Shown here: piece by piece, positions 50,703 to 59,341 of the stretch
Layout of the letters: each line of letters starts with the position of its first letter
Numbering within the stretch: position 1 is the stretch's first letter
NCBI GenBank assembly: GCA_965208525.1
Contig: OZ242340.1
Coordinates: 2,294,001 to 2,358,000, forward strand
Reading direction: 5' to 3'
From: VXYL01 sp965208525
Lineage (GTDB): Bacteria > Pseudomonadota > Gammaproteobacteria > Pseudomonadales > Azotimanducaceae
Length of the DNA stretch: 64,000 nt
Position numbers and translations under genes: made by a program
Notes under the pieces: model-generated
Told to the model about the DNA's origin: nothing
Databases searched by the model: none
What the model saw: only the letters and a program-made list of their open reading frames with translations

Positions 50703-51878
50703 ATGACCGACGACCCCAACACACGCCACAGTTCACGTCTCCAAGCCGCTGTCCGGTTGCCCCATGGAATGTTGCGTGTGACTCCCGCTGCGGCCGCCCG
50801 CATAACCTTAGTTGCTTGCGCCGCCGCCATGGCCGGCGCCTGCGCTCCTCCCCCTGAGCACCCACCGCCCGAACAGTCGTCGGGCGCCGACGTCAATCCT
50901 GTGCGGGTGGTTGTGGTGGCCATGTGGGAGCGCGGCGCCGACGAGGGCGACGAACCGGGCGAATTCCAGTTCTGGAAGGCCCGCCGTGGCTTGAGCGAGC
51001 GCTTTGCCCTGCCACAGGGTGACCACGACCTCTACTACAACCGCGAGTCGCAGATTCTCGGCATGGTCACAGGCGTCGGCACCGCCAAGTCGGCTGCGAC
51101 GACGATGGCGGTTGGTCTCGATCCACGCTTCGATCTCACCCGCGCCTACTGGCTCGTCGCCGGGGTGGCCGGCATCGACCCCGAGGATGCCTCCATAGGC
51201 TCGGCGGTGTGGTCGGCGTATCTGGTGGACGGCGATCTCGGCTACGAACTCGATGGGCGGGAGATTCCTCCGGACTGGGACACGGGCTTCTTCGCGATCG
51301 GGTCGACGTCGCCGACCGATCCCGACAAGCGCGAGCCGCGCGGCGAGGTGTTCCTCGTTAACGAGGGACTGCGCGACTGGGCCTTCGAGCTGACGAAGGA
51401 CCTGACGCTGCCGGACGATCCGGCCCTCGCCAGTGCGCGGGCCGCGTACGTGAATCACCCGAACGCCCTGAGGCCACCGTTCGTTGCCCGCGGCGGCCAC
51501 ATCGCGGCGATGACTTTCTGGCACGGCGCGCTCAAGAACGCCTGGGCCAACGATTACGTGCGCTACTGGAGCGACGGCCGCACGGACTTCTTCACCTCGG
51601 CCATGGAGGACACCGGCACCTACCGCGCCATCGACTACCTGCACCGCGCTGGACGCGTGGACGCGAACCGCTTCATGGTGCTGCGGGCGGGCAGCAACTA
51701 CACCATGCCGCCGCCCGGGGTCAGTGCGGCGGACTACCTGATTCGTGAGAGCGAAGGCTATTCCGGGATGATCGCGTCGCTCGAGTCGCTCTACCTCGTC
51801 GGTTCTGCCGTCATCGACGAACTGCTCGAGAACTGGCCGCACTACGCCGAGCACGTGCCCGGCACAAGTCCTGACTGA
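50703..51878 (+). CDS. Purine nucleoside permease (NUP)-like lipoprotein
   Basis: A 391-residue protein of the NUP family (named after a yeast purine nucleoside permease but resembling a phosphorylase-fold domain). The N-terminus has a signal segment ending LVACAAAMAGAC (lipobox), so it is probably periplasmic. Family blocks are visible: RVVVVAMWERGADEGDEPGEFQFW, LGMVTGVGTAKSAATTMAVGLDPRFDLTRAYWLVAGVAGIDPEDASIGS, AMEDTGTYRAIDYLHRAGRVD and MVLRAGSNYTMPPPG. It likely binds or cleaves nucleosides. ATG 50703 and 50769 are alternative starts. Confidence 0.85.
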   Translation: MTDDPNTRHSSRLQAAVRLPHGMLRVTPAAAARITLVACAAAMAGACAPPPEHPPPEQSSGADVNPVRVVVVAMWERGADEGDEPGEFQFWKARRGLSERFALPQGDHDLYYNRESQILGMVTGVGTAKSAATTMAVGLDPRFDLTRAYWLVAGVAGIDPEDASIGSAVWSAYLVDGDLGYELDGREIPPDWDTGFFAIGSTSPTDPDKREPRGEVFLVNEGLRDWAFELTKDLTLPDDPALASARAAYVNHPNALRPPFVARGGHIAAMTFWHGALKNAWANDYVRYWSDGRTDFFTSAMEDTGTYRAIDYLHRAGRVDANRFMVLRAGSNYTMPPPGVSAADYLIRESEGYSGMIASLESLYLVGSAVIDELLENWPHYAEHVPGTSPD

Positions 51879-51914
51879 CTCGGTTCGGCGAACTGAGTGC
51901 CGGCGAACCGGCTG

Positions 51915-53159
51915 TCAGCGGACCCTTCGACCGAGTCGCCACGCGGCCGCGGCGCCGACCAGCCCGAAGGCAGCGATCCCGAGAAAGTAGGCGCTGTACC
52001 CGCCTTGCCCGGGCATGTTGTCGACCAGCGCTCCGCGAATCAGCGGCAGGTAGATGTCCGGGGCGTAGCCGATCAGCGAGATCACGCCTATGGCGAAACC
52101 CTTGACCCGGTCCGGCACGTCACAGCGCTCCAGCGTCGCCCAGTAGATTCCCCGCACAGCGTAGGTGATGAGGCCCACCGCGAGCACGATCGCCAGCAGC
52201 ACCGGCGCGGCCGCGTCGAGGGGCAGCACGGCCAGGCTAGCGAGTGCGATCGATCCGAACACGAGCAGAGTGCCCAGCACGTTCTCGCGGCCCCAGTAGT
52301 CGCCCACGAAACCGGCGCCGATGGCGCCGAGGGGGCGCATCCATTGCTTGGCGACGGTGATCATCCCGGCGGTTACCGCCGTGAGGCCGAAGTTCTGCTG
52401 CATGTACGCAGAAAAGGCATAGGTGGCGAAGAACAATTGATAGCCGGCCATGATGCAAAGCGCCGCCAGCCATATCTCGGGCTTCGATAGGACGAGCCTT
52501 AAATCCCGGGCCGTCTCGCGCAGCGACACCGCGCGCCGATCGCCGCCCTCTGCGCGATTGTCGTCGACGGTCAGCAGCACGACGGGTGCGAGGACGAGCA
52601 TGTTGCCGGCATAGAGCCAGATGACCGTGCGCAGGGCCGCGTCAGTCGGCCTCCCCAATCCCGTGAGCCAGTACGCGAAGAGGGCCACGGCCACCGTCGC
52701 GAGCAGCGCCTCGATGAGTCCCCTGCCGCCGTCGAGGACGCCGAAGAAGCGCCCCTGTTCCTTCTCCTCGGCAAGGACCGCGACCGCCTTGATGTGCGCG
52801 GACCAGAACGTGAGGCCGGTGGCGATTCCCCAGCCGCCGTAGATGACCCGCAGTTCGGCAAACGACGGCGCGGCGGCGAACCAGAGCCCGAGTAGGCCCG
52901 CGGCTAGCAGCGAGAAGGACATGAGGAAGCGCGGCCTGATCCGGTCCGCGAGCCAGCCGCTTGGCAGGTAGGTGACGACGAACAGCACCCCGAGGATGGC
53001 ATTGCACTGACCGAGTTGCGTCGCCGTGATGCCGAAGGTCTCCAGCATGGAGACCTCGAAGTTCTGGCGCAGATACAGCAGCGGATAGATCGCCCCGGCG
53101 GCCACGGTGATGACGGCGAGTTGCAGATAGCGGCGCATGGGCTCCCGATACACAAACAT
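51915..53159 (-). CDS. Major facilitator superfamily transporter
   Basis: A 414-residue polytopic inner-membrane protein with about twelve helices. MFS signatures include the loop 2-3 motif LPSGWLADRIRPRFLM and the repeat QWMRPLGAIGAGFVGDYWGRENVLG in the second half. YGGWGIATGLTFWSAHIKAVAVLAEEKEQGRFFGVLDGGRGLIEALL resembles nitrate/oligosaccharide-type MFS relatives. The substrate is unknown. ATG 53159 is chosen; the longer open frame has a non-membrane, Arg-rich prefix. It is convergent to the nucleoside-permease-like gene. Confidence 0.85.
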   Translation of the reverse strand: MFVYREPMRRYLQLAVITVAAGAIYPLLYLRQNFEVSMLETFGITATQLGQCNAILGVLFVVTYLPSGWLADRIRPRFLMSFSLLAAGLLGLWFAAAPSFAELRVIYGGWGIATGLTFWSAHIKAVAVLAEEKEQGRFFGVLDGGRGLIEALLATVAVALFAYWLTGLGRPTDAALRTVIWLYAGNMLVLAPVVLLTVDDNRAEGGDRRAVSLRETARDLRLVLSKPEIWLAALCIMAGYQLFFATYAFSAYMQQNFGLTAVTAGMITVAKQWMRPLGAIGAGFVGDYWGRENVLGTLLVFGSIALASLAVLPLDAAAPVLLAIVLAVGLITYAVRGIYWATLERCDVPDRVKGFAIGVISLIGYAPDIYLPLIRGALVDNMPGQGGYSAYFLGIAAFGLVGAAAAWRLGRRVR

Positions 53160-53495
53160 TTCGTCCCACACAACAATGGGACAACGTCTCACACTAACCC
53201 AGCACTCCACGAAGGCCGCGTTGCCCCCGTGGGGCCAGATGCTCGTGCATCGGCAACGGCGCGCCCTCCGCCGTAGCGTCGCGCAAGGAGCCCGCCACAG
53301 GTCTCGGTGAATGCCGAGGTCGTTCAGCACGCCCCAATGGGCGAGGTCTCACGGCTCGTCCCCGACCTGATGCCTTGCGGCGCCGCGCGAGGGCAGGTGC
53401 TCCTCGCCCCCCAAGGGCGCGCCAAAAAAACGCCCAACATGGCATCGCTGGTACGGCGTCGGCATACTTCCCGCATCACTGGTGAGGGGACGACG
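53160..53495. other. Divergent intergenic region
   Basis: This 336-nt gap separates the divergent MFS transporter and esterase genes. It should hold both promoters. Apart from GC-rich short inverted repeats and a run of seven A residues near 53425-53431, I see no gene or RNA. Confidence 0.3.
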
Positions 53496-54530
53496 ATGCG
53501 AGGGATTCTGGCCGTGCTTGGGTTGCTTGCCTTTGGGGCGCAGGGCGAGGACGCGGTTTGGGAGATCGGACCTAGGTCCCTTGCGGCACCGGCGGCGGCA
53601 AGCGCGGCTCTGCGCGAGGCCGTGGCACAAGCTCCCACACCGACGCTTGCCGAAAGGGCGTCCGTGCAGCCGCGCACGGCAGAGGAATGGCGGGCCCTCG
53701 GGGCGAGCTTTGCAGGGGCGCCGGATCTCGATGCCATGGCGTCCGCGGCCGGCGTGTCCATTGAGGCCGACACCATCGCAGGTGTTGCCGTGTACCGCGT
53801 GATGCCTGCCGCCGGCGCGAAACCCCCGCACGAAGCGCACATCTTCCTCTACGTGCATGGCGGCGCCTATGTTTTCGGTGGCGGTCCGGCTGCTGTCTCG
53901 GAGGCGGTGGTGATCTCCGCGATGTCCGGGATTCCGTCCGTGGCCATCGACTACCGCATGCCGCCGGACCATCCCTTTCCCGCGGCGGTGGACGACACCG
54001 AAGCGGTCTATCGTCAGCTTCTCGAAACCCACCGGCCGAGCAGCATCGCCATTGGCGGCACCTCAGCTGGTGGTGGGCTGACGCTTGCCGCAGTGCATCG
54101 ATTCAAGGCCGTGAGCCTGCCGGTGCCCGGCGCGCTCTATCTCGGCACGCCTTGGGCTGACCTCACCGATGCCAGCGACTCCTTGCACACCAACGAAGGC
54201 ATCGACCGGATTCTCGTCACCTACGACGGCATGCTCGCGTCTGCCGCCAAGCTCTATGCGGGAGAGGCGGAACTCACCCACGCCTTGATTTCGCCGGTGT
54301 ATGGCGACTTCACCGGCTTCCCGCCAACCTATCTCGTGACCGGTACCCGCGACATGCTGCTAAGCGACACCGCCCGCGTGCATCGCAAGCTGCGCGTGGC
54401 CGGTGTGGTGGCGGACCTCAATGTGTACGAAGGGTTGTCCCATGCCGAATACGCTTTCCTCGTGGGCTCTCCGGAATACCAGCAGACCTATGGGGAACTG
54501 GCGCAGTTTCTGGCCACGCATCTACGGTGA
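53496..54530 (+). CDS. Exported HSL-family esterase/alpha-beta hydrolase
   Basis: A 344-residue hydrolase of the hormone-sensitive-lipase family. It has a short signal-like N-terminus (RGILAVLGLLAFGAQG), the oxyanion motif YVHGGAYVFGGG (HGGG-type, about 119-130), the nucleophile motif GGTSAGGGLTL (GTSAGG), the acid in VTGTRDMLLSDT and the His in LSHAEYAFL. It would hydrolyse short acyl esters, probably in the periplasm. ATG 53496 with GAGGGGAC upstream is chosen; the frame extends to 53307. Confidence 0.88.
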   Translation: MRGILAVLGLLAFGAQGEDAVWEIGPRSLAAPAAASAALREAVAQAPTPTLAERASVQPRTAEEWRALGASFAGAPDLDAMASAAGVSIEADTIAGVAVYRVMPAAGAKPPHEAHIFLYVHGGAYVFGGGPAAVSEAVVISAMSGIPSVAIDYRMPPDHPFPAAVDDTEAVYRQLLETHRPSSIAIGGTSAGGGLTLAAVHRFKAVSLPVPGALYLGTPWADLTDASDSLHTNEGIDRILVTYDGMLASAAKLYAGEAELTHALISPVYGDFTGFPPTYLVTGTRDMLLSDTARVHRKLRVAGVVADLNVYEGLSHAEYAFLVGSPEYQQTYGELAQFLATHLR

Positions 54531-54686
54531 CCTTGAAGGGATGCACATCGCCCGCACTCGGTGGCGAGAGGGTCAAGCTGTAAGTGGTTCGTGCCGCGGC
54601 GAGGGTAGCCGAGCTGGGCAACTGCAAGCCTCGGCCACGGGTTTTCATTGGTGTCGCTCAACCAAGCATGTGCAGGATGGACAATC

Positions 54687-55685
54687 GTGGAGAACGTACA
54701 GGAAGCCCCGGCAGGGGAAGTCAAACCGGAAGACCATTCTCCGTATGGGCTTGGCGACGAACAAAGGGATCACCTGCTCGAAGTGGTGCATCGGCAAGGA
54801 TACGTGGTGCTCACTGACTGCATCGATGCGGAGTTGCTGGCTTCCGTCAATGCGCGCGCAGATGAGCTGTATGCCGCACAGGCAATGGCAACGCCGACCG
54901 AACCCGAGCAACCGGAATCAGACAAGCGAAAAGACGCCTTCATAACCAATCTGGTGGGCCATGGACCACAGTTTTCGCAACTCCTGGGCCAACCGAGTCT
55001 GAGCGACATGGTGACTTCGATCCTGGGCGAGGATTGCCTGCTCTCGTCAGCTTCGATGCGCGACGTGTACCGCGGCTCTGAAGAGCAAGTGATACACACA
55101 GACGACCTGCTGTACGCGGGTCGAGAGGACTGGTTCAAGCGGCCTGTAGCGAGACAGCTCAGCCTCGTCGCGGCCGTGGCAATGGTGGATCAGGTGGCAT
55201 CGCGCGGGACTACGGTCCTCTTCCCAGGTTCTCACATGTGGGAGGAGTCGCCGGACACGGTGCAGGCACCGGACTTCGGGGCAGACCCAACGGTGTACAA
55301 CGAAAAGATGAGGCACTGGGCGAGGAAGAACAAGGGCACGGATGCAATCGAGGTCGAGATGAAGGCCGGGTCCGTTGTCATGTGGCTCGGTGCTACCTGG
55401 CACGCTGGCGGCGCTTACACAGCCCCGAGCGGAGACACCCGGCGTGTGGCGATCTTCAACTTCTGCCGTGGCATTTTTCGACAACAGGAAAACCAGATGG
55501 CCGGCATAACACACGAGCAAGCTGCAGACATGCCGAAGGCGGTCCAGAAACTGTTGGGTTACACGATGTCCGATACGGGTCTTGGCTACTCAGGCGGGCA
55601 AGACCCGGCAATACTGCTTGGCGAAGGCGGCAAGGAGCTTCTGGCGGACAATACCAAGCGAACGGCCCGCAGGCGAGGCAAGTAG
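54687..55685 (+). CDS. Phytanoyl-CoA dioxygenase (PhyH)-family protein
   Basis: A 332-residue Fe(II)/2-oxoglutarate-dependent dioxygenase. GYVVLTDCIDAELLASVNARADELYA is typical of the PhyH N-terminus. The iron triad is H-x-D in VIHTDDLLY (about 131) and a distal His in LGATWHAGGAYT (about 238), followed by an Arg-containing strand (RRVAIFNFCRG). The substrate may be an alkyl acid, ectoine-type solute or natural product. GTG 54687 with AGGATGG upstream is chosen; a TTG at 54648 is in frame. The following GPH transporter may import its substrate. Confidence 0.86.
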   Translation: MENVQEAPAGEVKPEDHSPYGLGDEQRDHLLEVVHRQGYVVLTDCIDAELLASVNARADELYAAQAMATPTEPEQPESDKRKDAFITNLVGHGPQFSQLLGQPSLSDMVTSILGEDCLLSSASMRDVYRGSEEQVIHTDDLLYAGREDWFKRPVARQLSLVAAVAMVDQVASRGTTVLFPGSHMWEESPDTVQAPDFGADPTVYNEKMRHWARKNKGTDAIEVEMKAGSVVMWLGATWHAGGAYTAPSGDTRRVAIFNFCRGIFRQQENQMAGITHEQAADMPKAVQKLLGYTMSDTGLGYSGGQDPAILLGEGGKELLADNTKRTARRRGK

Positions 55686-55739
55686 GCAACGGGAGACGGT
55701 TTCCGTGGGTGCCTTGCCCGCCCGTAGAGTGGTGTTGGC

Positions 55740-57206
55740 GTGGATGATGTGATCAAAGGCCAGGCTGCCCAGCCTGACTCGAGCAGGCGCCTTTCCATCC
55801 CCGTGATGGCGGCCTTCGGTTCAGGCGAACTCGGCCCCGCAGTGGTTACGATCGGGCTGTACTCGCTACTGCTGTTCTACTACCAACAAATCGTCGGCCT
55901 GTCCGGCACATTGACGGGACTCGCGCTCGGCATTGCTCTGTTCTGCGATGCGGTGACTGACCCTCTCGTCGGTAGTCTGTCGGATCGAGTCAAAGGCAAA
56001 CATGGCCGTCGCCATCCGGTAATGGCAGCGTCAGCCCTACCGATAGCGATCACTTTGTTCGCGTTGTTCAATCCGCCGGATGGACTGTCGGCGATTGGCA
56101 GCTTCGCTTGGTTGACGGCGTTTGCCATTCTGGTGCGAACGGCACTGACGTTTTTCGTGATTCCCCACCTTGCGCTGGGGGCGGAGATGGCGCCCGACTA
56201 CCTGCAACGGTCGACGTTGTACTCGTTTGGTTCGTTGATAGGCGGCGTTGGCGGCGCCCTCATCGGCTTTGCCGTGTACTGGGTGCTCTTTCCAACCACG
56301 GATGAGTTCAACCCGGGCCTGTTGAACGCGGAAGGCTACCGGACCTTCACCCTGGTGGCGGGGATCATTCTCATTGCGTCGATTGGTCTGTGCGTATTGG
56401 GTACTGCTGGCGAGATTCCCAATCTGCAGGCGCCGGAAGCCGGGGCGAGCTTCTCTTTCCTTGACATGGTGCGAGACATACGGGACGTATTCCGCGATCG
56501 TGACTTCCTCGTGATTTTCGCCGGGTTCCTGCTCTGGTACATTTTCGGCTATATCGAGTCGGTCGGCAGTCCGTTCCTGAACCTGCATTTCTGGGGATTG
56601 CAGACGGAGGAACTCGCCTACTTCAGCGTTACGGGGTTGTTGGGACTAGCTGTCGCATTCGCACTCATACCATGGGTTACGCGCACGTTCGACAAGCGCA
56701 ACACGATGATCGGGTCTTCCCTTGCGTTCCTCATTCTGCCCAACATTCCCATCTGCCTGCGCCTGATGGATGTCTCCTGGTACCCGGCCAACAGCTCACC
56801 CTGGATCCTGTACATCAATCTAGGGGTTTCACTGCTGAACGCGGTCACGGGCACAATTGCCGCCGTCACTTACAGTTCAATCTATGCTGACCTCACCGAC
56901 TCGCACGAGTATCGGACGCACCGCCGACGTGAAGGGACGATGTTTGCTGCGCGGTCGTTTTCCGGCAAGGCTGCCGGTGCGTTTGGACTGATGATCGGTG
57001 GGGCGATTCTGGATCTGATCGCCTTCCCGGAAAACGCACCTTACGGTTCCGTGCCTGATGCGGTGATCTGGAACCTGGGCTTCTTCGTGGGCCCCGCGAC
57101 TTCGTTCTTTTCCGCAGCGGGCGTAGCGCTGTTCCTGCTCTATCGACTGGACAAGGCGCGCCACGCCACGATAGCGCGGGCGTTACAGGCGCGCCGAGCG
57201 CGGTAA
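55740..57206 (+). CDS. GPH-family (MelB-like) sodium/sugar symporter
   Basis: A 488-residue polytopic transporter with about twelve helices. The glycoside-pentoside-hexuronide family signature is visible: LFCDAVTDPLVGSLSDRVKGKHGRRHPVMAASALPIA (loop 2-3, about 61-97). It also shows RSTLYSFGSLIGGVGGALIGFAVYWV and SSIYADLTDSHEYRTHRRREGTMFAARSFSGKAAGAFG, the C-terminal cytoplasmic loop. It begins at GTG 55740, 54 nt after the PhyH gene, so the two are probably cotranscribed. The transported compound is unknown. Confidence 0.87.
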   Translation: MDDVIKGQAAQPDSSRRLSIPVMAAFGSGELGPAVVTIGLYSLLLFYYQQIVGLSGTLTGLALGIALFCDAVTDPLVGSLSDRVKGKHGRRHPVMAASALPIAITLFALFNPPDGLSAIGSFAWLTAFAILVRTALTFFVIPHLALGAEMAPDYLQRSTLYSFGSLIGGVGGALIGFAVYWVLFPTTDEFNPGLLNAEGYRTFTLVAGIILIASIGLCVLGTAGEIPNLQAPEAGASFSFLDMVRDIRDVFRDRDFLVIFAGFLLWYIFGYIESVGSPFLNLHFWGLQTEELAYFSVTGLLGLAVAFALIPWVTRTFDKRNTMIGSSLAFLILPNIPICLRLMDVSWYPANSSPWILYINLGVSLLNAVTGTIAAVTYSSIYADLTDSHEYRTHRRREGTMFAARSFSGKAAGAFGLMIGGAILDLIAFPENAPYGSVPDAVIWNLGFFVGPATSFFSAAGVALFLLYRLDKARHATIARALQARRAR

Positions 57207-57569
57207 TCGGTTGCCGCGTTCGCTCGTCCTGCGCCGCCGTGGACATGGTGGTCACGCTCTTCGGAGCGAAGTTCAACACATCCTCCCACACCGCCTCCAC
57301 GCGGCCCGCGTCCGCCAATAGCGTCGAGCGCGCTGGCTGACCACCGATGGGACGGCGCCTTCAGGCGTGCAGGCGGCGGCCGGACCTAGGCGAAGAGTCT
57401 GAGGTCCTCCGCGGTGTTGAACGGGAACGGCCGGGCAGGTTGCCTCCCTCTGGAGCCCGTGGTTGGACGGGTAGTGGTTGCTGGTTTTCCGGTCGGTATC
57501 CCACCTTTGGTTCGTGGCGATTTGGTAGCGTAGGCAAATCGGCGAACTTGGCGCCGGGCAGGCGGGCAG
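57207..57569. other. Intergenic region without an assignable gene
   Basis: This 363-nt gap lies between the transporter and tusA. Minus-strand frames here encode fragments such as VWEDVLNFAPKSVTTMST and ARPFPFNTAEDLRLFA that look protein-like but have no start or family I can name. They may be remnants of a decayed gene. No RNA gene is evident. Confidence 0.3.
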
Positions 57570-57827
57570 TTGGTGGTGCAGGTGGACGAAGCGAATTTCT
57601 GCGTTGATGCGGTGGGGCTTAAGTGTCCGGAGCCGCTGATGATCGTGCGCAATCGGGTGCGCGGGATGCAGGCGGGGGAGACGGTGGCGATTGAGGCCAC
57701 CGATCCGTCCACGGTGCGCGACTTTGTCAATTTCTGCCGCTTCATGGGGCATGGGCTGGAGCGGAACGAACAGATTGGGGATCGGTTCCACTTCCTGATT
57801 CGCAAGGGCGGTGTTGGCGCCTCGTGA
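57570..57827 (+). CDS. tusA: TusA-family sulfur carrier
   Basis: An 85-residue TusA-like protein with the CPEPLM motif (VGLKCPEPLMIVRNRVRGMQAGETVAIEATDPSTVRDFVNFCRFMGHGL). TusA relays persulfide sulfur from the cysteine desulfurase to TusBCDE for tRNA 2-thiouridine, or serves other sulfur-transfer pathways. The active Cys is present. Starts at TTG 57570 or the two following GTGs are possible. Its stop overlaps the next gene (GTGA). Confidence 0.92.
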   Translation: MVVQVDEANFCVDAVGLKCPEPLMIVRNRVRGMQAGETVAIEATDPSTVRDFVNFCRFMGHGLERNEQIGDRFHFLIRKGGVGAS

Positions 57828-58294
57828 CGCCACGGCATTACTTCGCCTATGGCAGCAACATGGACCCCGAACGGGTGCGGGAGCGTGGCATTGCCTTCGA
57901 TGCGGTGCTCTCCGGAGTGCTGCCCGACATGCGCCTCACGTTCGACAAGCGCTCCCGGCATCAAGTGGGAGCGGGGCATGCCAACGTTCGGTTTGCACGC
58001 GGCGAGTTTGTGGCCGGTGTCCTCTATCGCCTCACGAGGCCGGAGGAGATCCTGCGCATGGACCCGTTCGAGGTCGCGCCGAGGCATTACGGGCGCGATG
58101 CCGTATGGGTGCAGACCCAAGCAGGGAACGTGGCGGCGTGGACGTACTTCGCCAACGCCGCGGTGACCGACCCAACGCTGAAGCCGCCGCGCTGGTATCT
58201 GCAACACCTGCTCGCTGGCAGGGAGTTCCTGCCCGACGACTATGTGCGCCGCTTGGAAGCTGTCACCTGTCTCGATGTGGAGCCTCCACGGTAG
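57824..58294 (+). CDS. Gamma-glutamylcyclotransferase-like (AIG2-like) protein
   Basis: A 156-residue protein with the family signature HYFAYGSNMDPERV, an RLTFDKRSR strand and VAGVLYRLTRPEEILRMDPFEVAPRHYGRDAVWV. The acidic residue after GVLYRL needed for catalysis is plausible at E75 or D81. Such enzymes release 5-oxoproline from gamma-glutamyl compounds, or trim gamma-glutamylamines. It starts at GTG 57824, overlapping tusA by 4 nt, so it is translationally coupled to a sulfur-transfer gene. Confidence 0.85.
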   Translation: MTPRHYFAYGSNMDPERVRERGIAFDAVLSGVLPDMRLTFDKRSRHQVGAGHANVRFARGEFVAGVLYRLTRPEEILRMDPFEVAPRHYGRDAVWVQTQAGNVAAWTYFANAAVTDPTLKPPRWYLQHLLAGREFLPDDYVRRLEAVTCLDVEPPR

Positions 58295-58714
58295 CGTCTG
58301 CACGGCGTCCTGGCTTGACTCTCCGACCTTTTCTCCCGCCTATCGGGTCAGAAAAACACGCTCAAATCCGTCCCATGGGGTCCGCCCCGCCGAGGACGCC
58401 GCGTCGCTGACGCGGGAGGGACATGGCTGGCCGTAAGGGACGGGCTTGTCCGAGGTAGGCCGATCTCAACTATCTGATTTAACCACATTTTATCGCACTT
58501 GTCTAGGGCATGTTACTGACTCCGTTGCTGCTTTCCCGGGTAGGCAGCGGCTGCGGAGGACCATGTGCGTTCGGTCCTTCGGTACCCGGGGGAACTGAGA
58601 TGTCCGGCTTGAGGGAGCGAACGATGTCGTTCCGGCTCGTCGCCATGGCGCCGCGTCTCGACGCGGACTTCGGCCTGCGCCGGGAAGCTGTCCGAGCAGC
58701 ATCGTGGCGACTCC
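58295..58714. other. Junction between host genes and the nuclease/ATPase cassette
   Basis: This 420-nt stretch contains an abrupt AT-rich patch (about 58466-58510, with ATTTAACCACATTTTATCGC) after uniformly GC-rich sequence. It marks a composition change at the 3' end of the five-gene cassette. I see no tRNA, integrase or clear direct repeat. Short plus-strand frames here are not convincing genes. Confidence 0.4.
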
Positions 58715-59341
58715 TCAGTTGTCCTCGCCGTGTAGTCGACGCTGATACTCCGCGAGGGCTTGCCGGATCATCGCGCCGCAGACTCTAGCGACGTGATCTA
58801 CGCCGTTAAGCGTGGGCGAGGCCCCTAAATGCCTGAGGTAGCCGCGAACTTCCTTTCGGCGCCTAACCACCCATCCCCGCCAAGGCTCCCAGATCACGTG
58901 TGCGTCGTGCCGAAGAGCGTTGTGAAGTGAGGCCTGCTGGAAGCGGTAGCCTGCGTACTGCATGGCAAAACCCAGAAACTCGGTCTTCATCGGCTCCCGA
59001 TGCGAGTACAGGAATATCGTTGCGATCCCCGCAAGGTTCCTTGGGCCAGGGAAGAGTCCATGGCGATAAAGGCCGTACAAGCTCCGTCCCGCCCAACAGC
59101 AACGACGATCTGTCGACAAAGCCACAGCTAGCGAAGCCTTCGGAATCCTCCACCCGAACTCTCGACGCATACCCCGAACCAAATCGTAGGTCGTCACTGC
59201 GGATTGCTCCTTTTCGAGCAGAAACACCGCGGCATCAGCATTGGAAAGCCATCGCGGACGATGTAGCCTGCAAGTCAAGCAGATCTCCCCTTCCCACGGG
59301 CTCATCGAAGCGCCGCAGGCATCGCAACAGTGAGTCTTCAT
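58715..59341 (-). CDS. Zinc-ribbon plus winged-helix (HARE-HTH-like) protein
   Basis: A 208-residue protein. The N-terminus CCDACGASMSPWEGEICLTC (positions 5-24) holds two CxxC pairs of a zinc ribbon. A segment like a HARE-type winged helix follows: DAAVFLLEKEQSAVTTYDLVRGMRREFGWRIPKASLAVALSTDRRCCWAGRSLYGLYRHG (about 36-95). HARE-HTH domains occur in restriction and DNA-repair proteins and are thought to read DNA. The basic C-terminal half is unassigned. It overlaps the nuclease-like gene by 4 nt (ATGA), so it belongs to the same coupled cassette. Confidence 0.6.
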   Translation of the reverse strand: MKTHCCDACGASMSPWEGEICLTCRLHRPRWLSNADAAVFLLEKEQSAVTTYDLVRGMRREFGWRIPKASLAVALSTDRRCCWAGRSLYGLYRHGLFPGPRNLAGIATIFLYSHREPMKTEFLGFAMQYAGYRFQQASLHNALRHDAHVIWEPWRGWVVRRRKEVRGYLRHLGASPTLNGVDHVARVCGAMIRQALAEYQRRLHGEDN

